Assembly: GCF_004570975.1 (NCBI RefSeq)
Contig: NZ_SPPC01000006.1
Location: 186,001 to 250,000, forward strand
DNA: 64,000 bases
Direction of reading: 5' to 3'
Origin: Barnesiella sp. WM24
Lineage (GTDB): Bacteria > Bacteroidota > Bacteroidia > Bacteroidales > Muribaculaceae
Position numbers and translations under genes: made by a program. Positions 25,650-35,445 of this stretch are shown piece by piece. How positions within the stretch are numbered: position 1 is the first letter of the stretch; each line of letters begins with the position of its first letter. The notes beneath the pieces are model-generated. The model searched no databases. It saw only the letters and a list, made by a program, of their open reading frames with translations, and had not been told where the DNA came from.

Positions 25650-25680
25650 CAAATATATAAATAAAAGGAGTAACTGCAAA
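25650..25680 (-). promoter_or_regulatory. promoter of the PCMD gene
   Basis: Minus-strand TTTG (25677-25680) and TATATTTG (25650-25657) with a 19-nt spacer, about 60 nt before the ATG at 25589. Confidence 0.7.
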
Positions 25681-25724
25681 GACTCTTGTTGGCGTCTTTG
25701 TCTTCTGCTTTGGCATATATTGCC

Positions 25725-26318
25725 CTACCGGTTGGTTATGCGTATGATGTAGCAGCTGTCGTTGTCCTCGGTGTAGTCGGTTGTCAGTCCCGTCTCGCGT
25801 AGTCTCGTGGCGAGTTCCTCGGCGGAGTCGAGAAAGTGGCTGCGGAGCATTCCGGTGATGTCGCGGTGGCAGCTGTTTATCTTCTCTTTGCTGCATGAAA
25901 ATGCTATGAGCAGTTTGCCGTCGGGCATGAGGTTGTTGTCGACAAGTTTTGCGACTGTGGCTACGGGGTCGTTAAGATGGGGCAGCATGCAGAACATCAC
26001 TATGCGGTCGTAAGCGCCGAAAAGTGTGTCGCGCTCGATGTCGCCGAGTATGAATCTCGCTTTGCCGGCGGAAGCATATTTCTCATGGGCTTTGTTGAGC
26101 ATTCCTGTGGATATGTCATATGCGTCGACCCAGCCGTTGCCGGTAAGGCGTTCTGCGTAATATGGCAGGAGGATGCCTGTCCCGGTGCCGCAGTCAAGGA
26201 TTATGTTGTCGGGTTTTATCTCTGCTTTATCGAGTATGTGGTTGATGACTCCGGGGTCGACTCTGAACATGTCGTCCCATTTTTCTGCCATCCGGTTAAA
26301 ATAGTCGGTTGTATTCAT
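25725..26318 (-). CDS. class I SAM-dependent methyltransferase
   Basis: 197 residues with the Rossmann SAM motif ILDCGTGTGILLPYY (about 38-52), the acidic ribose-binding DAYDIS and the later FMLPHLNDP-type segment. Small-molecule methyltransferases of this size act on many substrates and none can be named. It stands alone, separated from the PCMD gene by that gene's promoter. Confidence 0.85.
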   Translation of the reverse strand: MNTTDYFNRMAEKWDDMFRVDPGVINHILDKAEIKPDNIILDCGTGTGILLPYYAERLTGNGWVDAYDISTGMLNKAHEKYASAGKARFILGDIERDTLFGAYDRIVMFCMLPHLNDPVATVAKLVDNNLMPDGKLLIAFSCSKEKINSCHRDITGMLRSHFLDSAEELATRLRETGLTTDYTEDNDSCYIIRITNR

Positions 26319-26382
26319 TTGGCGGGGTTTGTGATTTTGTATAATATTTAACTTGAATGGGGCGGATTTTGTTCATGTTTCC

Positions 26383-26413
26383 TTGGTTAACTCAATAATT
26401 ATTAGTATCTTTG
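26383..26413 (+). promoter_or_regulatory. promoter of the frameshifted surface gene and the deacetylase
   Basis: TTG (26383-26385) and TATCTTTG (26406-26413) with a 20-nt spacer, 24 nt before the ATG at 26437. Confidence 0.75.
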
Positions 26414-26436
26414 CCTATATAGATAAACTAATCGAC

Positions 26437-26912
26437 ATGAAACATCTGTTCTTGCTTGCCCTCGCGCTCGTGGGGGGGGTAAAAGTCTTTGCGGCTCCGA
26501 AGCCGTGTGGCAGGCTGTGACTGACCGTGGGGAGGTCATTGCGCTTGAAGCTGTGGATTATCTTGTGGCTGACGACGGGGCCGATAACTTTTCAATTGTG
26601 CTTGCCGACGGCGGTGCTGTCGAAGGGGTGAAGAGCCTCGGGTTTGAGATGCTTGTGGCGACCGGGCTCCCGGTCGACGTGGCTCTTGACAAGGCGACAG
26701 TCCTGTTTGAGGATGGCGGAGCCGGTGGTTCTGTCACCGTGACCGGTGTCGCGCCGCTCGGCACTGTTTCCGTGCTTTCCCTTGATGGGCGGGTCATTGT
26801 CAGCAGTGATGCCAAGGGGCGTGACAAGGTGACTGTCGATGTGTCAGCTCTTTCTCCGGGATATTATCTTTTGTCGGCAGGTTCGACTGTAATTAAATTT
26901 TATAAGAAATGA
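26437..26912 (+). pseudogene. small exported protein gene with a frameshift next to a G8 tract
   Basis: A good promoter leads to an ATG at 26437 that encodes a signal peptide (MKHLFLLALALVGGVKVFAA) and then stops at 26518-26520. The body of the protein (about 135 residues from WQAVTDRGEV) lies in another frame from about 26500 to 26912. One extra base between 26473 and 26504 would join them; eight consecutive G at 26472-26479 are an obvious slippage site. The body ends in a beta-rich tail with SLDGRVIVSS and SPGYYLLSAGSTVIKFYKK, like C-terminal sorting/anchoring tails of Bacteroidetes secreted proteins. Its stop overlaps the next ATG (ATGA). It may be broken, phase-variable or a sequencing error. 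Confidence 0.6.
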
Positions 26913-28921
26913 AGCGAGTACTCTCTTTTGCCGTGATAGTAGCCGCTGCGTGGAGTGGTGTGCGTGGCGAGTTTGTAGCCGAGTTTGTTGACGGTACGGT
27001 CGCGCCGTTGGCTGATGCCGCTGTGGTCAGTGACGGTGAGGGCTTCCTTATCGGTGGTCATCCCGTGGCGACGGTTAAGAAAGTGTGGCATAATGCCGTG
27101 GCTCAGCCCGAGCCGGGCGGCCAGGTTGAGTTTCCTGACGAGATGGTAAAGAAAGTGGCTGTCCTGGACATGAATCAGCGCAATCTTGAGACAGAGGCGG
27201 GTTACGAGAACAGCCGTAATCTATACTCTGCCGAGTATATGGCTGAAATTGCCGGTATGCCGGCTGTTACGACCGACAATCTTGAAGAGGCGCTCGCGTG
27301 TGCCGACATGATACTGTTTTCATCAAGGGTGAAAGGTGGTACGAAGCCCACATTTACAGCCGGAGAGATTGAGGCGCTTGCCCGTTGGGTGGGTGCCGGA
27401 GGTGTGCTTGTGGCGCCTGCGCTTGATTCAAGCGTCGATGCAGCCACTAAGGCACTTTTCGGGGTGAGTGAGGTCAAGGCTCACCGGAAAAACCATTCTT
27501 TTCTGGTGTGGACCGAGGAGGAGCATCCCGAGCTTGTCTACTTTGACGAGCCGGAGGAGCGTGAGGTGAATATCTGTAACCGCTATATAAATGTTACTGA
27601 ATATGTGGCGGGTGAAGACGCTGTCGTGCTTGCCGGATATGAGGACGGCACTACGGCTGTGGTTAAAAACCGGTTTGGCGAAGGGGCGGTCTACACACTC
27701 GGCTTGAGGTGGCGCGATGTCATCCAGCGTCCGCAGCTCAACAAGGATGACGACTCCCATCAGTCGTCCAATGTGTTTGTGCCCGGAGCCGACATATATT
27801 CTTTGTTCCTTCGCGCTGTTTATGTCGCCGCTCATCCTGTGTCGGCTTGGAAATACACCGTGCCCGACGGTTATGACGCAGTGCTCGTGCCGACCCACGA
27901 CTGCGATTCCAGCACGGCATATGAGGAGATGCACCACATGGGTGATTATGAGCATAGTCTCGGTCTTAACGGACACTATTTCCTGACCGTGCATTATTAT
28001 CGCGACAAGGGCTATCTGTCACAATTCTATAATGACACCAATATAGGATTTACAAAGGAGCTTATGGCGCAGGGTCACACCATCGGCAGCCATTCGATAG
28101 GGCATTTCCCCGATTTCAGCAAGACTGACCGCTTTCCGCTGACGGTCACCACCGAAGAAGAATATGCGCTCACCGCCGACCATGACGAGACCACGGGCGT
28201 TACTTCAGGAGGCTCGACCTGGGCAGAGATAGTTATGTCAAAGGATATTCTTGAGCGCGACCTCGGAATCCCGGTGAGGGCTTTCCGTTCAGGTCATCTA
28301 TGCGTGAACAAGCACATGCCGGAAGCCCTTACGATGGGGCAATATAATTTCGCGTCATGCTACACTGCCGGCGATGTGATGTGTGCGACGCCTTATTTTA
28401 CCCGCAAGAGCAATGACTGGGTGGGTGAGCTCACCGACGTGTTGCAGATGCCGCTTCATTTCTCCGACGTGTTTACCAAAGACAAGATGACGGAAGACAA
28501 CTGGCAGGAAAAGCCCGCCATCTGGCATGAGATATTTGAAAAGCATAAAGGCAATCACTTTTCATCTATAATCCTTATACATCCTAATCGCAAGTGGAAG
28601 ATGGAGGCGCAGAAAATGCTTGTCGACATGATGGACCTTTCAAAGTCAGGACTCTATAATTTCCATGACTATGGCGATTTCTGGACCGGCAGGTTCGGCT
28701 TCGACTTCGACATGGTTTATGTGCAGGAAAGCGAGACTGTGATGTTGCGGGCTTCAGCTGCCGATATCGAGCGTAATCAGGCTCTCGGCATAATGATTGA
28801 GGCTTCCGCTCCGGTAAAGGAGATAACGCTGACCGATGAAAACGGCAATGTATATCCTCTCCGCATTACCGCCCCGGCGCCTGGCAGATACCTCGCGCTT
28901 ATCGGGACTTCACGCCGATAG
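26909..28921 (+). CDS. exported polysaccharide deacetylase-like protein (NodB fold)
   Basis: 670 residues with a signal peptide (1 to about 20). Residues 25-310 look like a Rossmann-type glutamine-amidotransferase-like domain (MILFSSRV, ALARWVGAGGVLVAPALD). Residues about 325-600 carry NodB deacetylase landmarks: THDCDSST in place of motif 1, HTIGSHSIGHF with the metal-binding HxxxH, FRSGH as a motif 3 variant, and IILIHPNR as the final His motif. A small beta domain closes the protein. It probably removes acetyl groups from a cell-wall or surface glycan in the periplasm. It overlaps the preceding small exported gene by 4 nt, so both are one unit. Confidence 0.75.
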   Translation: MKRVLSFAVIVAAAWSGVRGEFVAEFVDGTVAPLADAAVVSDGEGFLIGGHPVATVKKVWHNAVAQPEPGGQVEFPDEMVKKVAVLDMNQRNLETEAGYENSRNLYSAEYMAEIAGMPAVTTDNLEEALACADMILFSSRVKGGTKPTFTAGEIEALARWVGAGGVLVAPALDSSVDAATKALFGVSEVKAHRKNHSFLVWTEEEHPELVYFDEPEEREVNICNRYINVTEYVAGEDAVVLAGYEDGTTAVVKNRFGEGAVYTLGLRWRDVIQRPQLNKDDDSHQSSNVFVPGADIYSLFLRAVYVAAHPVSAWKYTVPDGYDAVLVPTHDCDSSTAYEEMHHMGDYEHSLGLNGHYFLTVHYYRDKGYLSQFYNDTNIGFTKELMAQGHTIGSHSIGHFPDFSKTDRFPLTVTTEEEYALTADHDETTGVTSGGSTWAEIVMSKDILERDLGIPVRAFRSGHLCVNKHMPEALTMGQYNFASCYTAGDVMCATPYFTRKSNDWVGELTDVLQMPLHFSDVFTKDKMTEDNWQEKPAIWHEIFEKHKGNHFSSIILIHPNRKWKMEAQKMLVDMMDLSKSGLYNFHDYGDFWTGRFGFDFDMVYVQESETVMLRASAADIERNQALGIMIEASAPVKEITLTDENGNVYPLRITAPAPGRYLALIGTSRR

Positions 28922-28949
28922 GATTTTTCCGGGTCGTGGCGCCGCCGTG

Positions 28950-29570
28950 TCAGCGTGGCTGTGCCATTGCCTGCAATACGAGCGGTGACTCGGTGCCCAT
29001 GTTGAATATGAGGTCGAGCACACTAAGTCCGGGTGTGAATCCGAATCGCTGCGCCCATATCTGGTAATACTCTACATCATGAGTGGCAGGCATCTGACGG
29101 GTGGCTGTGCCGATGATTTTTCCATTGTCGGCAGGCAGTCCGAGGGCTTCCCGGCAGAAACAGTCTATTTTGCTGTCAAGTTCGGCGAGAAATTCGATTT
29201 CTCCGGAAAATGCGGGCGCAAGGTCATCGGCGTAATACTCGAAAAAGGGTGTGCGTCCATAAGCCGAGCATATTGCCTCCCAATGTACATGCCACCATTT
29301 CCCGTGGGTGGAGACGCGCACATCCTGAAGGCGTGTGCTGTGCCATTCCTGCGGCTTTTCCAGCGGGACTGTAAGCCGCTGGATGCCGTTGGAGCCTTCG
29401 ATGACACATCGGTGACACTCCTTGTCGCGCTTGTTGAAGCGCAGCGACAGGTCGGTGACAGCCGACCCGAACATTGCTATGGCTGCATATCGGTGTATGC
29501 TGCCGCAGTAGGCCGGCGGCAACACAAGTGTCTTTTCCGGATATAGGGTGAGCGGAGAGATTACGGTCAT
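28950..29570 (-). CDS. WbqC family protein
   Basis: 206 residues with the WbqC start ([19 protein letters not shown]) and the later [11 protein letters not shown] segment. Family members occur in surface-polysaccharide loci and may act as sugar or amino-acid transfer enzymes; the function is not settled. It starts 4 nt inside the end of lepB, so it belongs to the dapB-lepB-wbqC unit that is conserved in Bacteroidales. Confidence 0.88.
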   Translation of the reverse strand: MTVISPLTLYPEKTLVLPPAYCGSIHRYAAIAMFGSAVTDLSLRFNKRDKECHRCVIEGSNGIQRLTVPLEKPQEWHSTRLQDVRVSTHGKWWHVHWEAICSAYGRTPFFEYYADDLAPAFSGEIEFLAELDSKIDCFCREALGLPADNGKIIGTATRQMPATHDVEYYQIWAQRFGFTPGLSVLDLIFNMGTESPLVLQAMAQPR

Positions 29571-31033
29571 TTGTCGGGATTGGCGTTCTTAAACACGCGG
29601 TTCCATCTGATACCGCCGTTAAACAGGCTCTTGTCTTTGTCAAATGAAATCAGCACCTTCCACGGCTTGCCCACAATATGGTCCTCGGGCACAAAGCCCC
29701 AGTAACGTGAGTCGGCTGAGTTGTCACGGTTGTCGCCCATCATGAAATAGTAGTCCATTTCAAAGGTGTAGGTCTCTGCCGGTTTTCCGTCGATATATAC
29801 TGTTCCGGTCCCGTCGATATAGGCGTCGTTGTGACCTTCGTAATTGCGTATGCAGCGGTTGTAGGTGGCCCAGGCTTCAGGCGTGAGCTTGATTGTCGCG
29901 CCTTTCTCGGGTATCCACAGTTCGCCGTAGTCGGCACGTGTCCATCCGTCGGAGATGCCTGCCGGAAAGAGCGGCACCTGCTCGGTCGCGGGCACCTGCA
30001 TAATGTGAGTCACGCGGCTGTCGGCTTTGAGCCGCTCAATCATCGCCGGAGTGAGCGGCGAGGCGTAGATGGGCGGCACCGAGCCGTCGGGATTGACTGC
30101 AAAGCCGTTAGCTACCACGCTCTGCACGTCGTTGCGGTCGACCGGCACGATATTGCGGTCGGCTACGCTTATGCCGAGGTCGTCCCAGTCTTTTTCTGTG
30201 AACGCTCCGTCGCGCAACTGGTAGAAATAGTTGAACTGTACATTTTCCGGCTGCGGCTGCCGCTCTCCGTTGATATAGATTACGCCGTCGACAATCTTTA
30301 TGCGTTCGCCCGGCAATCCTACCGCGCGTTTTACATAGTTCTCGCGCCTGTCGACAGGACGGTATATCACGTCGCCAAACTGCTCCTTGTTGTTATGCAC
30401 GGCAAAGCGTCCGAGCATGGCGACAAGCGTGTAGTAGTCGGGGTTGGTGACCTTGGTGGTCACGGTGTCGCCGGCGGGGAAGTTGAACACCACTATGTCG
30501 CCGCGCTCCACATTGCCGAGTCCCTTCAGTCGCTTGTATTTCCATTGAGGGAAGTCGGTGTAGCTTTTTGTGTTGATGATGGGGAATGTGTTCTGCACAA
30601 GCGGGAAGTGGACAGGAGTCATCGGGACACGCGGTCCGTAAGCCATCTTGTTTACCCAAAGGTAATCGCCGACAAGCAGCGACTTCTCAAGCGACGAGGA
30701 GGGTATCTGGTAGTTCTGTCCTACAAAGGTGAACACAAAATATACGAGCACGAGCGCATAGACGATGGCGTCTACCCAGCTCATCACGCTTTTGACCGTC
30801 TTGTTTTTGCTCTTTTTCCACCAGGTAAGGGGTATATAGCCGGTGATATAGATGTCAAACAGAAGTAGCAGGAATATGAGCACCCACCAGCTTCCGAGCC
30901 AAGCCACCCACGCTATGAAAATTAGTGCGACTATCGTGAAACGTATCCAGCGTGTGACCTTGGTCTCTTTTAAGCGGCGGCGGAAGTCGTCGGCAAATGT
31001 CGGTTTCGTGTTGTCGGTTCTTGTCTGTTGCAT
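29567..31033 (-). CDS. lepB: signal peptidase I, long Bacteroidetes form
   Basis: 488 residues, much longer than the 250-320 of most homologues. Helices lie near 28-45, 50-68 and 88-105. The catalytic Ser114 is in [10 protein letters not shown] and the Lys235 in [11 protein letters not shown], separated by an extended insert; [17 protein letters not shown] near 430 is the conserved box E. It cleaves signal peptides of exported proteins at the inner membrane. The ATG shares its last base with the dapB stop (TAATG overlap), and wbqC follows by a 4-nt overlap, so translation of the three is coupled. Confidence 0.95.
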   Translation of the reverse strand: MQQTRTDNTKPTFADDFRRRLKETKVTRWIRFTIVALIFIAWVAWLGSWWVLIFLLLLFDIYITGYIPLTWWKKSKNKTVKSVMSWVDAIVYALVLVYFVFTFVGQNYQIPSSSLEKSLLVGDYLWVNKMAYGPRVPMTPVHFPLVQNTFPIINTKSYTDFPQWKYKRLKGLGNVERGDIVVFNFPAGDTVTTKVTNPDYYTLVAMLGRFAVHNNKEQFGDVIYRPVDRRENYVKRAVGLPGERIKIVDGVIYINGERQPQPENVQFNYFYQLRDGAFTEKDWDDLGISVADRNIVPVDRNDVQSVVANGFAVNPDGSVPPIYASPLTPAMIERLKADSRVTHIMQVPATEQVPLFPAGISDGWTRADYGELWIPEKGATIKLTPEAWATYNRCIRNYEGHNDAYIDGTGTVYIDGKPAETYTFEMDYYFMMGDNRDNSADSRYWGFVPEDHIVGKPWKVLISFDKDKSLFNGGIRWNRVFKNANPDK

Positions 31034-31785
31034 TATTTTACGATGTCAAGCAGTGAGGATTTATGTACAAGCGAGTGCATCATCTCGTCCATTGTAAGGA
31101 AGCCTTTCTTTCCCGCCGACCATTCGGCGGCTACCACAGCACCGAGGGCGAAGCCTTCCCTTGACTTTGCCTTGTGTTCGATAGTCACAGAGTCCACGTC
31201 GCTTTCCCAGCTGATGATGTGGGTTCCGGGCACTTCACCTTCGCGCAGCGCCGTGATGCGTAGCGTGTCGTCGCCTGCGTTTTCCGCTTCCGACCATCCT
31301 TTGACAGCGTCATCTTTTGCCATTATGCCTTCGGCAAGGGTGATTGCTGTTCCGCTGGGGTGGTCGAGCTTGTGGATGTGGTGAATCTCTGTCATCGACG
31401 GACGGTATTGGGGAAATCCCTCCATCATTGATGCAAGATAGCGGTTAAGGGCGAAAAATATGTTGACACCAAGTGAAAAGTTGGATGTCCAGAAGAAAGT
31501 CGCCTCACCACGGTCACAGATTTTCTTAACTTCAGGCATGTCGGCAAGCCAGCCTGTGCTTCCCGATACGACAGGCACACCGTGGCTGAACGCGCGCAGA
31601 TAGTTGTTGTAAGCAGTGGCGGGAGTGGTGAACTCTATTGCTACATCCGACGAGGCAAATTCCGGCGATTCGAAGTCATCCTGATTGTCCTTGTCTATGC
31701 GTACTGTTATTTCGTGTCCTCTTGCGATGGCTATTTTTTCAATGGTTTTTCCCATCTTGCCATAACCGATAAGCGCTATCTTCAT
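31033..31785 (-). CDS. dapB: 4-hydroxy-tetrahydrodipicolinate reductase
   Basis: 250 residues. The NAD(P)-binding [10 protein letters not shown] opens the protein, and [20 protein letters not shown] is the substrate-binding and catalytic motif. It works in the diaminopimelate/lysine pathway and so supplies the meso-DAP used by MurE (42873-44333) for peptidoglycan. First gene of the dapB-lepB-wbqC unit. Confidence 0.97.
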   Translation of the reverse strand: MKIALIGYGKMGKTIEKIAIARGHEITVRIDKDNQDDFESPEFASSDVAIEFTTPATAYNNYLRAFSHGVPVVSGSTGWLADMPEVKKICDRGEATFFWTSNFSLGVNIFFALNRYLASMMEGFPQYRPSMTEIHHIHKLDHPSGTAITLAEGIMAKDDAVKGWSEAENAGDDTLRITALREGEVPGTHIISWESDVDSVTIEHKAKSREGFALGAVVAAEWSAGKKGFLTMDEMMHSLVHKSSLLDIVK

Positions 31786-31806
31786 AAGTCTCTATAAATT
31801 TGAATA

Positions 31807-31814
31807 CAAAAATA
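31807..31814 (-). promoter_or_regulatory. possible -7 box of dapB
   Basis: TATTTTTG on the minus strand about 22 nt before the ATG; no clear -33 TTG. Confidence 0.35.
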
Positions 31815-32040
31815 AGAATTTAAAGCCGAGTGATAAAATATATCACTCTAAAAACAAAGTTTTATTAATAATTGATTGTGGCAATTGATAATCCCGCGAT
31901 ACACTGACTGTCACGTAGCCTCCGGGTCATCGCTGCCCATCGTCTAAAAATGAATAATTTGAAATTTTTCTTCAAATGTGTAAAACATTTTTCTACCACT
32001 GTTGTTTTTAAGCATAAACGGATTTATTTATAAAGGACTT

Positions 32041-32571
32041 ATGAAAAAGATTTTTTTAGCAGTAGCCGTAGTCGCTACAGTGATGTTTGCCTCTTGTTCT
32101 TCAACACAGAAGGCTAAAGATGAAGGTGCCGACTTGAAGTCAAAAATCGAGAATTGCACTAATCCCGACAGTCTCAAGGTCTATGTAGAGCAGGCTAAGG
32201 CTTACGCCGACAAGCTCGTGAGTGAAGGCAAGGACAAGGAAGCTGAAGCTTATCTTCAGGAAGTGGCTCCGGTTGTTGCAGCCAAGGATCCCTCGGCAAC
32301 ATCTGTATTTGACAAGATTGGCGCTGCCGCCGACTCTGTGGCAGGTGACGCTACCGATGCAGTAAAGGCTGCCGGTGATTCTGTCGCTTCAGCTGCAAGT
32401 GCTGTCGGTGATGCTGTTTCTGATAAGGTTGACGCTGCAAAGGATGCCGCTGCCGGTGCTGTTGAAGATGCTAAGGCTAAGGCTTCACAGGTCGCTGAAG
32501 ATGCAAAGGCTAAGGCTGCCGATGCTGCTGCAAGCGCTGCCGACAAAGTCAAGGATGCTCTCGGAAAATAA
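32041..32571 (+). CDS. Ala/Lys-rich helical lipoprotein
   Basis: 176 residues. The signal peptide ends MFASC (lipidated Cys20). After a short linker, residues 60-176 are long amphipathic helices with 11-residue-like repeats rich in Ala, Lys, Asp and Val (AADSVAGDATDAVKAAGDS, AKAKASQVAEDAKAKAADA). This is like apolipoprotein or LEA-type helices and could lie on a membrane or on peptidoglycan. The ATG at 32041 is chosen over an upstream in-frame start because it gives the lipoprotein signal. Very good terminator downstream. Confidence 0.8.
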   Translation: MKKIFLAVAVVATVMFASCSSTQKAKDEGADLKSKIENCTNPDSLKVYVEQAKAYADKLVSEGKDKEAEAYLQEVAPVVAAKDPSATSVFDKIGAAADSVAGDATDAVKAAGDSVASAASAVGDAVSDKVDAAKDAAAGAVEDAKAKASQVAEDAKAKAADAAASAADKVKDALGK

Positions 32572-32609
32572 TAAAACTATTAATAGCAATAAAACCTTTA
32601 TTATAGCGG

Positions 32610-32641
32610 AAAGGGGATATTCAACAATGAATATCCCCTTT
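32610..32641 (+). terminator. terminator of the helical lipoprotein gene
   Basis: Perfect 14-bp stem (AAAGGGGATATTCA, 32610-32623 with 32628-32641), 4-nt loop, followed by CCTTTTTCT. Lying between convergent genes, it may also stop ftsZ transcription. Confidence 0.85.
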
Positions 32642-32663
32642 CCTTTTTCTGTCTTACCGGCTT

Positions 32664-34010
32664 TTAGCCGAAGTGAATAGTGTTGGTTCCGCCCGATGAC
32701 TGCGCGGGGCGCGGTTCGTGGTAGGCAGGTTTTGCCTGCTGACCTGTTTTACCGATTTCCTTTATCTCGTCAGATGCCTTTTTGTCACGGTTCAACGTGG
32801 GGCTCTTCTCAAGCGCGTCGATAAAGGCGTCGTCATCCATCTGCGACGGCTCGATTACGATGTAGCGGGCTTTTGCCTGATCGCCTTGCATGCGAATGAC
32901 AGCTCCGTCGCCATATTCTCCGGCTATCTTTGTGATAATATCGGCTCCGTCAGGATCTTTTGACTTGTTTCCGCCGAAGCGGAAAGTCTCGTTGCCTTTC
33001 TTGCCACCTCTCATGGTATCGACCGAAAGCTCAAATCCCGCCGCAAGGATTGTTATCTTTATGCGGTCGCCGAGACTGCGGTCATATGCCGTACCCCAGA
33101 TGACATCCACGTTGGAGTCGATGCCACCGATGAATGTGGTAAGCTCGTCGGTCTCGCCTGCTTTCAGCGGAGTCTCTGCATCGGGATTGAAGTATAGGTT
33201 AAAGAGAAGCTTCTTGGAGGTGAGTATGTTGCGGTTTTTGAGCAGCGGCGAGTTCAGGGCATCGTCGATAGCCTTGGTGATACGGTGTTCGCCTTCGCCA
33301 TATCCTGTCGAGATTATAGCCGCTCCACCGTTGCGCAGAGTGGTGTCGACATCGTTGAAGTCAAGGTTGATTTTTCCTTCACTGGTGATAAGCTCCGAGA
33401 TGGAGCGTGCAGCTGTGGTAAGGGTGTCGTCGGCCTTGTCAAATGCGTTGACAAAGTTAAGATCAGGATATATGACATTGAGGCGCTCGTTGTTGATGAT
33501 AAGAAGCGCGTCGACAAACTTGCTCATCTCGTCGGCTCCGGCGAGTGCCTTGTCTATCTTTCTGACTCCCTCGAAGAGAAACGGGATAGTCACGATACCG
33601 ATTGTGAGCAGACCTTTCTCGCGCGCGAGACGTGCCACGACAGGTGCGGCTCCCGTTCCGGTGCCACCGCCCATTCCTGCGGTAATGAACACCATCTTGG
33701 TATTGTCGTCAAAGAGCTCAAGAATCTTGTCGGCTGCTTCCTCTGCCGCCTCGCGGGCTATCTCCGGCTTGTTGCCGGCGCCGAGACCGTTGCCGATCTG
33801 CACGCGGGTGGGCACGGGGGAGTGTTCCAGCGCCTGGCGATCGGTGTTCAGGATCACAAACGATACATCGTTGATGTCTTGCTCATACATGTGGCTCACG
33901 GCATTGTTGCCGCCTCCGCCCACACCGATTACCTTGATGATGGGCTGCCGGGCTTGTCCGTCGGTAAATCCTGCTTCCGACATGGGAGGGATATTATATT
34001 GGTCGGTCAT
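32664..34010 (-). CDS. ftsZ: cell division protein FtsZ
   Basis: 448 residues. The GTPase part has VGGGGNNAVSHM, the tubulin signature GMGGGTGTGAAPVVA and the T7 loop NLDFNDVDTTLR. It polymerises into the division ring. The C-terminal linker is short and the protein ends SSGGTNTIHFG; I do not see the usual conserved C-terminal peptide that binds FtsA. It is the last gene of the division cluster, 58 nt after ftsA. Confidence 0.97.
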   Translation of the reverse strand: MTDQYNIPPMSEAGFTDGQARQPIIKVIGVGGGGNNAVSHMYEQDINDVSFVILNTDRQALEHSPVPTRVQIGNGLGAGNKPEIAREAAEEAADKILELFDDNTKMVFITAGMGGGTGTGAAPVVARLAREKGLLTIGIVTIPFLFEGVRKIDKALAGADEMSKFVDALLIINNERLNVIYPDLNFVNAFDKADDTLTTAARSISELITSEGKINLDFNDVDTTLRNGGAAIISTGYGEGEHRITKAIDDALNSPLLKNRNILTSKKLLFNLYFNPDAETPLKAGETDELTTFIGGIDSNVDVIWGTAYDRSLGDRIKITILAAGFELSVDTMRGGKKGNETFRFGGNKSKDPDGADIITKIAGEYGDGAVIRMQGDQAKARYIVIEPSQMDDDAFIDALEKSPTLNRDKKASDEIKEIGKTGQQAKPAYHEPRPAQSSGGTNTIHFG

Positions 34011-34068
34011 TGTATTCTTATATTAATGGAGGTGACTTTAATGATGTATATAATAATGTGTAGGTGGA

Positions 34069-35427
34069 TTATTCATCGTCGTCCGACTCGCGGTCATCCA
34101 GCAGGGAGTCCCAGCCTTTGACAATGTTTCCGAATATCTTCTTTATGCGTGAGGGCCCTTTTTCGCGCGGTTCTTCATCATGCTCCTTGTATTTCTTGCC
34201 TCCTTTTATAGGCTTGATTCCGGGACCGTCATCTTCACCGTCGACAAATGGATCGGGGGCGGGAGTGGTATTGACCGGTTTTTCAGTACACTCGACGGGG
34301 TTGTGGCTTGCCGCCGAGTTAAGCAGGGCTATGATGTCAAGCATGTTTATGTTCTGAAGGCGCGAATCGGTAATGCGTATGGTCGATGGCAGTGCGCCGA
34401 GCCTTACTTTTACCTTGCTCTGCTCGGCAAGCAGGTCGACAAATCCTTTCAGCTTGGCTCCGGCTCCGACGATTACAATTCCGGCAGCAATGTCGTTAGG
34501 GAGCGAGTAACCTGCATATTTTACCTGTTCGAGTATATTTACCGCTATTTCGCCGGCGCGGGCGCGTATGCCGCTGTTCACCTTTGAGGCGTCGCCGTCA
34601 AAGTCACTCTTCCTGAAATTGGGCTCTTCGTTCATAGCGTCTCCGAGCGCGCGTTTCAGCTCTTCGGCACGTTCTTCAGTGATGTTGTTAAGCATCATCA
34701 CGTCGCGGGTTATGTTGCGTGAGCCGAGGGGGATAGTGGTGAGATAGCGTAATGAGCCTCCACGGTAGATGGACACTGTCGTTGTCTCGGCTCCGAAGTC
34801 GACAAGCATGCATCCGAGTTGCTTTTCATCGCCTGTCAGCACAAGGTCGGCGATTGACAACTGTCTTACAAAGCGGTCCTTCACGGCGAGCTGCTGACGC
34901 TCGGTGATAGCTATATCGAGGTTGCGCAATATCTTCGGACGGCAAGTGATAAGGTTGATGTCGGCTTTGATGTATTTGCCGAGGGTGCCTACTGGATTGG
35001 AACATTCAAGATTGTCGACAATGAAGTCTTTGGGCAACACGTCAATAACCGTGCGCTCTGTCAGTCCGTTGGCTTTTGCCTCCTCTTTCATCTGGTCGAT
35101 TATGTGGGCGGTGATGTCGGTCACGTCGTCAAACTGTCTTACGACCTCTCTTGACGTGCTTGCAGTCGACCTGCCTCCGATGCTGATATATAGCCCCTTG
35201 ATTTTGCGCGGACTTATCGACGGATAGTTTTCAAGGCGCAGAATCAACCGTTTGATGCGGTTGCTTACTTCATCCACATTCTGCACGATACCGTAACGTA
35301 CCACATCGACGGCATGTTCCTCTTCCACTGCGAGCAGTGTAAGGGTTCCGGTGTCGTCAACGGTGCCTACTGCGGCTCTGATGTGAGAGCTGCCGATTTC
35401 AAGGGCTGCTATATATTTTTCTTCCAT
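34069..35427 (-). CDS. ftsA: cell division protein FtsA
   Basis: 452 residues, actin-like ATPase that tethers FtsZ to the membrane. The phosphate and adenosine motifs are recognisable (ALEIGSSHIRAAVG at the start, LVDFGAETTTVSIYRGG, GIVIVGAGAKLKGF), and the C-terminus ends in the amphipathic membrane-targeting helix (RIKKIFGNIVKGWDSLL) after a charged linker. It is 18 nt after ftsQ and 58 nt before ftsZ. Confidence 0.96.
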   Translation of the reverse strand: MEEKYIAALEIGSSHIRAAVGTVDDTGTLTLLAVEEEHAVDVVRYGIVQNVDEVSNRIKRLILRLENYPSISPRKIKGLYISIGGRSTASTSREVVRQFDDVTDITAHIIDQMKEEAKANGLTERTVIDVLPKDFIVDNLECSNPVGTLGKYIKADINLITCRPKILRNLDIAITERQQLAVKDRFVRQLSIADLVLTGDEKQLGCMLVDFGAETTTVSIYRGGSLRYLTTIPLGSRNITRDVMMLNNITEERAEELKRALGDAMNEEPNFRKSDFDGDASKVNSGIRARAGEIAVNILEQVKYAGYSLPNDIAAGIVIVGAGAKLKGFVDLLAEQSKVKVRLGALPSTIRITDSRLQNINMLDIIALLNSAASHNPVECTEKPVNTTPAPDPFVDGEDDGPGIKPIKGGKKYKEHDEEPREKGPSRIKKIFGNIVKGWDSLLDDRESDDDE

Positions 35428-35445
35428 GATGAAATAGATAGTTTT

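Noticed and set aside
29831-30868. 345-residue plus-strand frame
   Set aside because: It lies entirely opposite lepB, whose catalytic Ser/Lys motifs are intact; a high-GC antisense shadow.
32890-34026. 378-residue plus-strand frame opposite ftsZ
   Set aside because: Ser/Arg/Pro-rich composition typical of an antisense shadow; ftsZ is certain.
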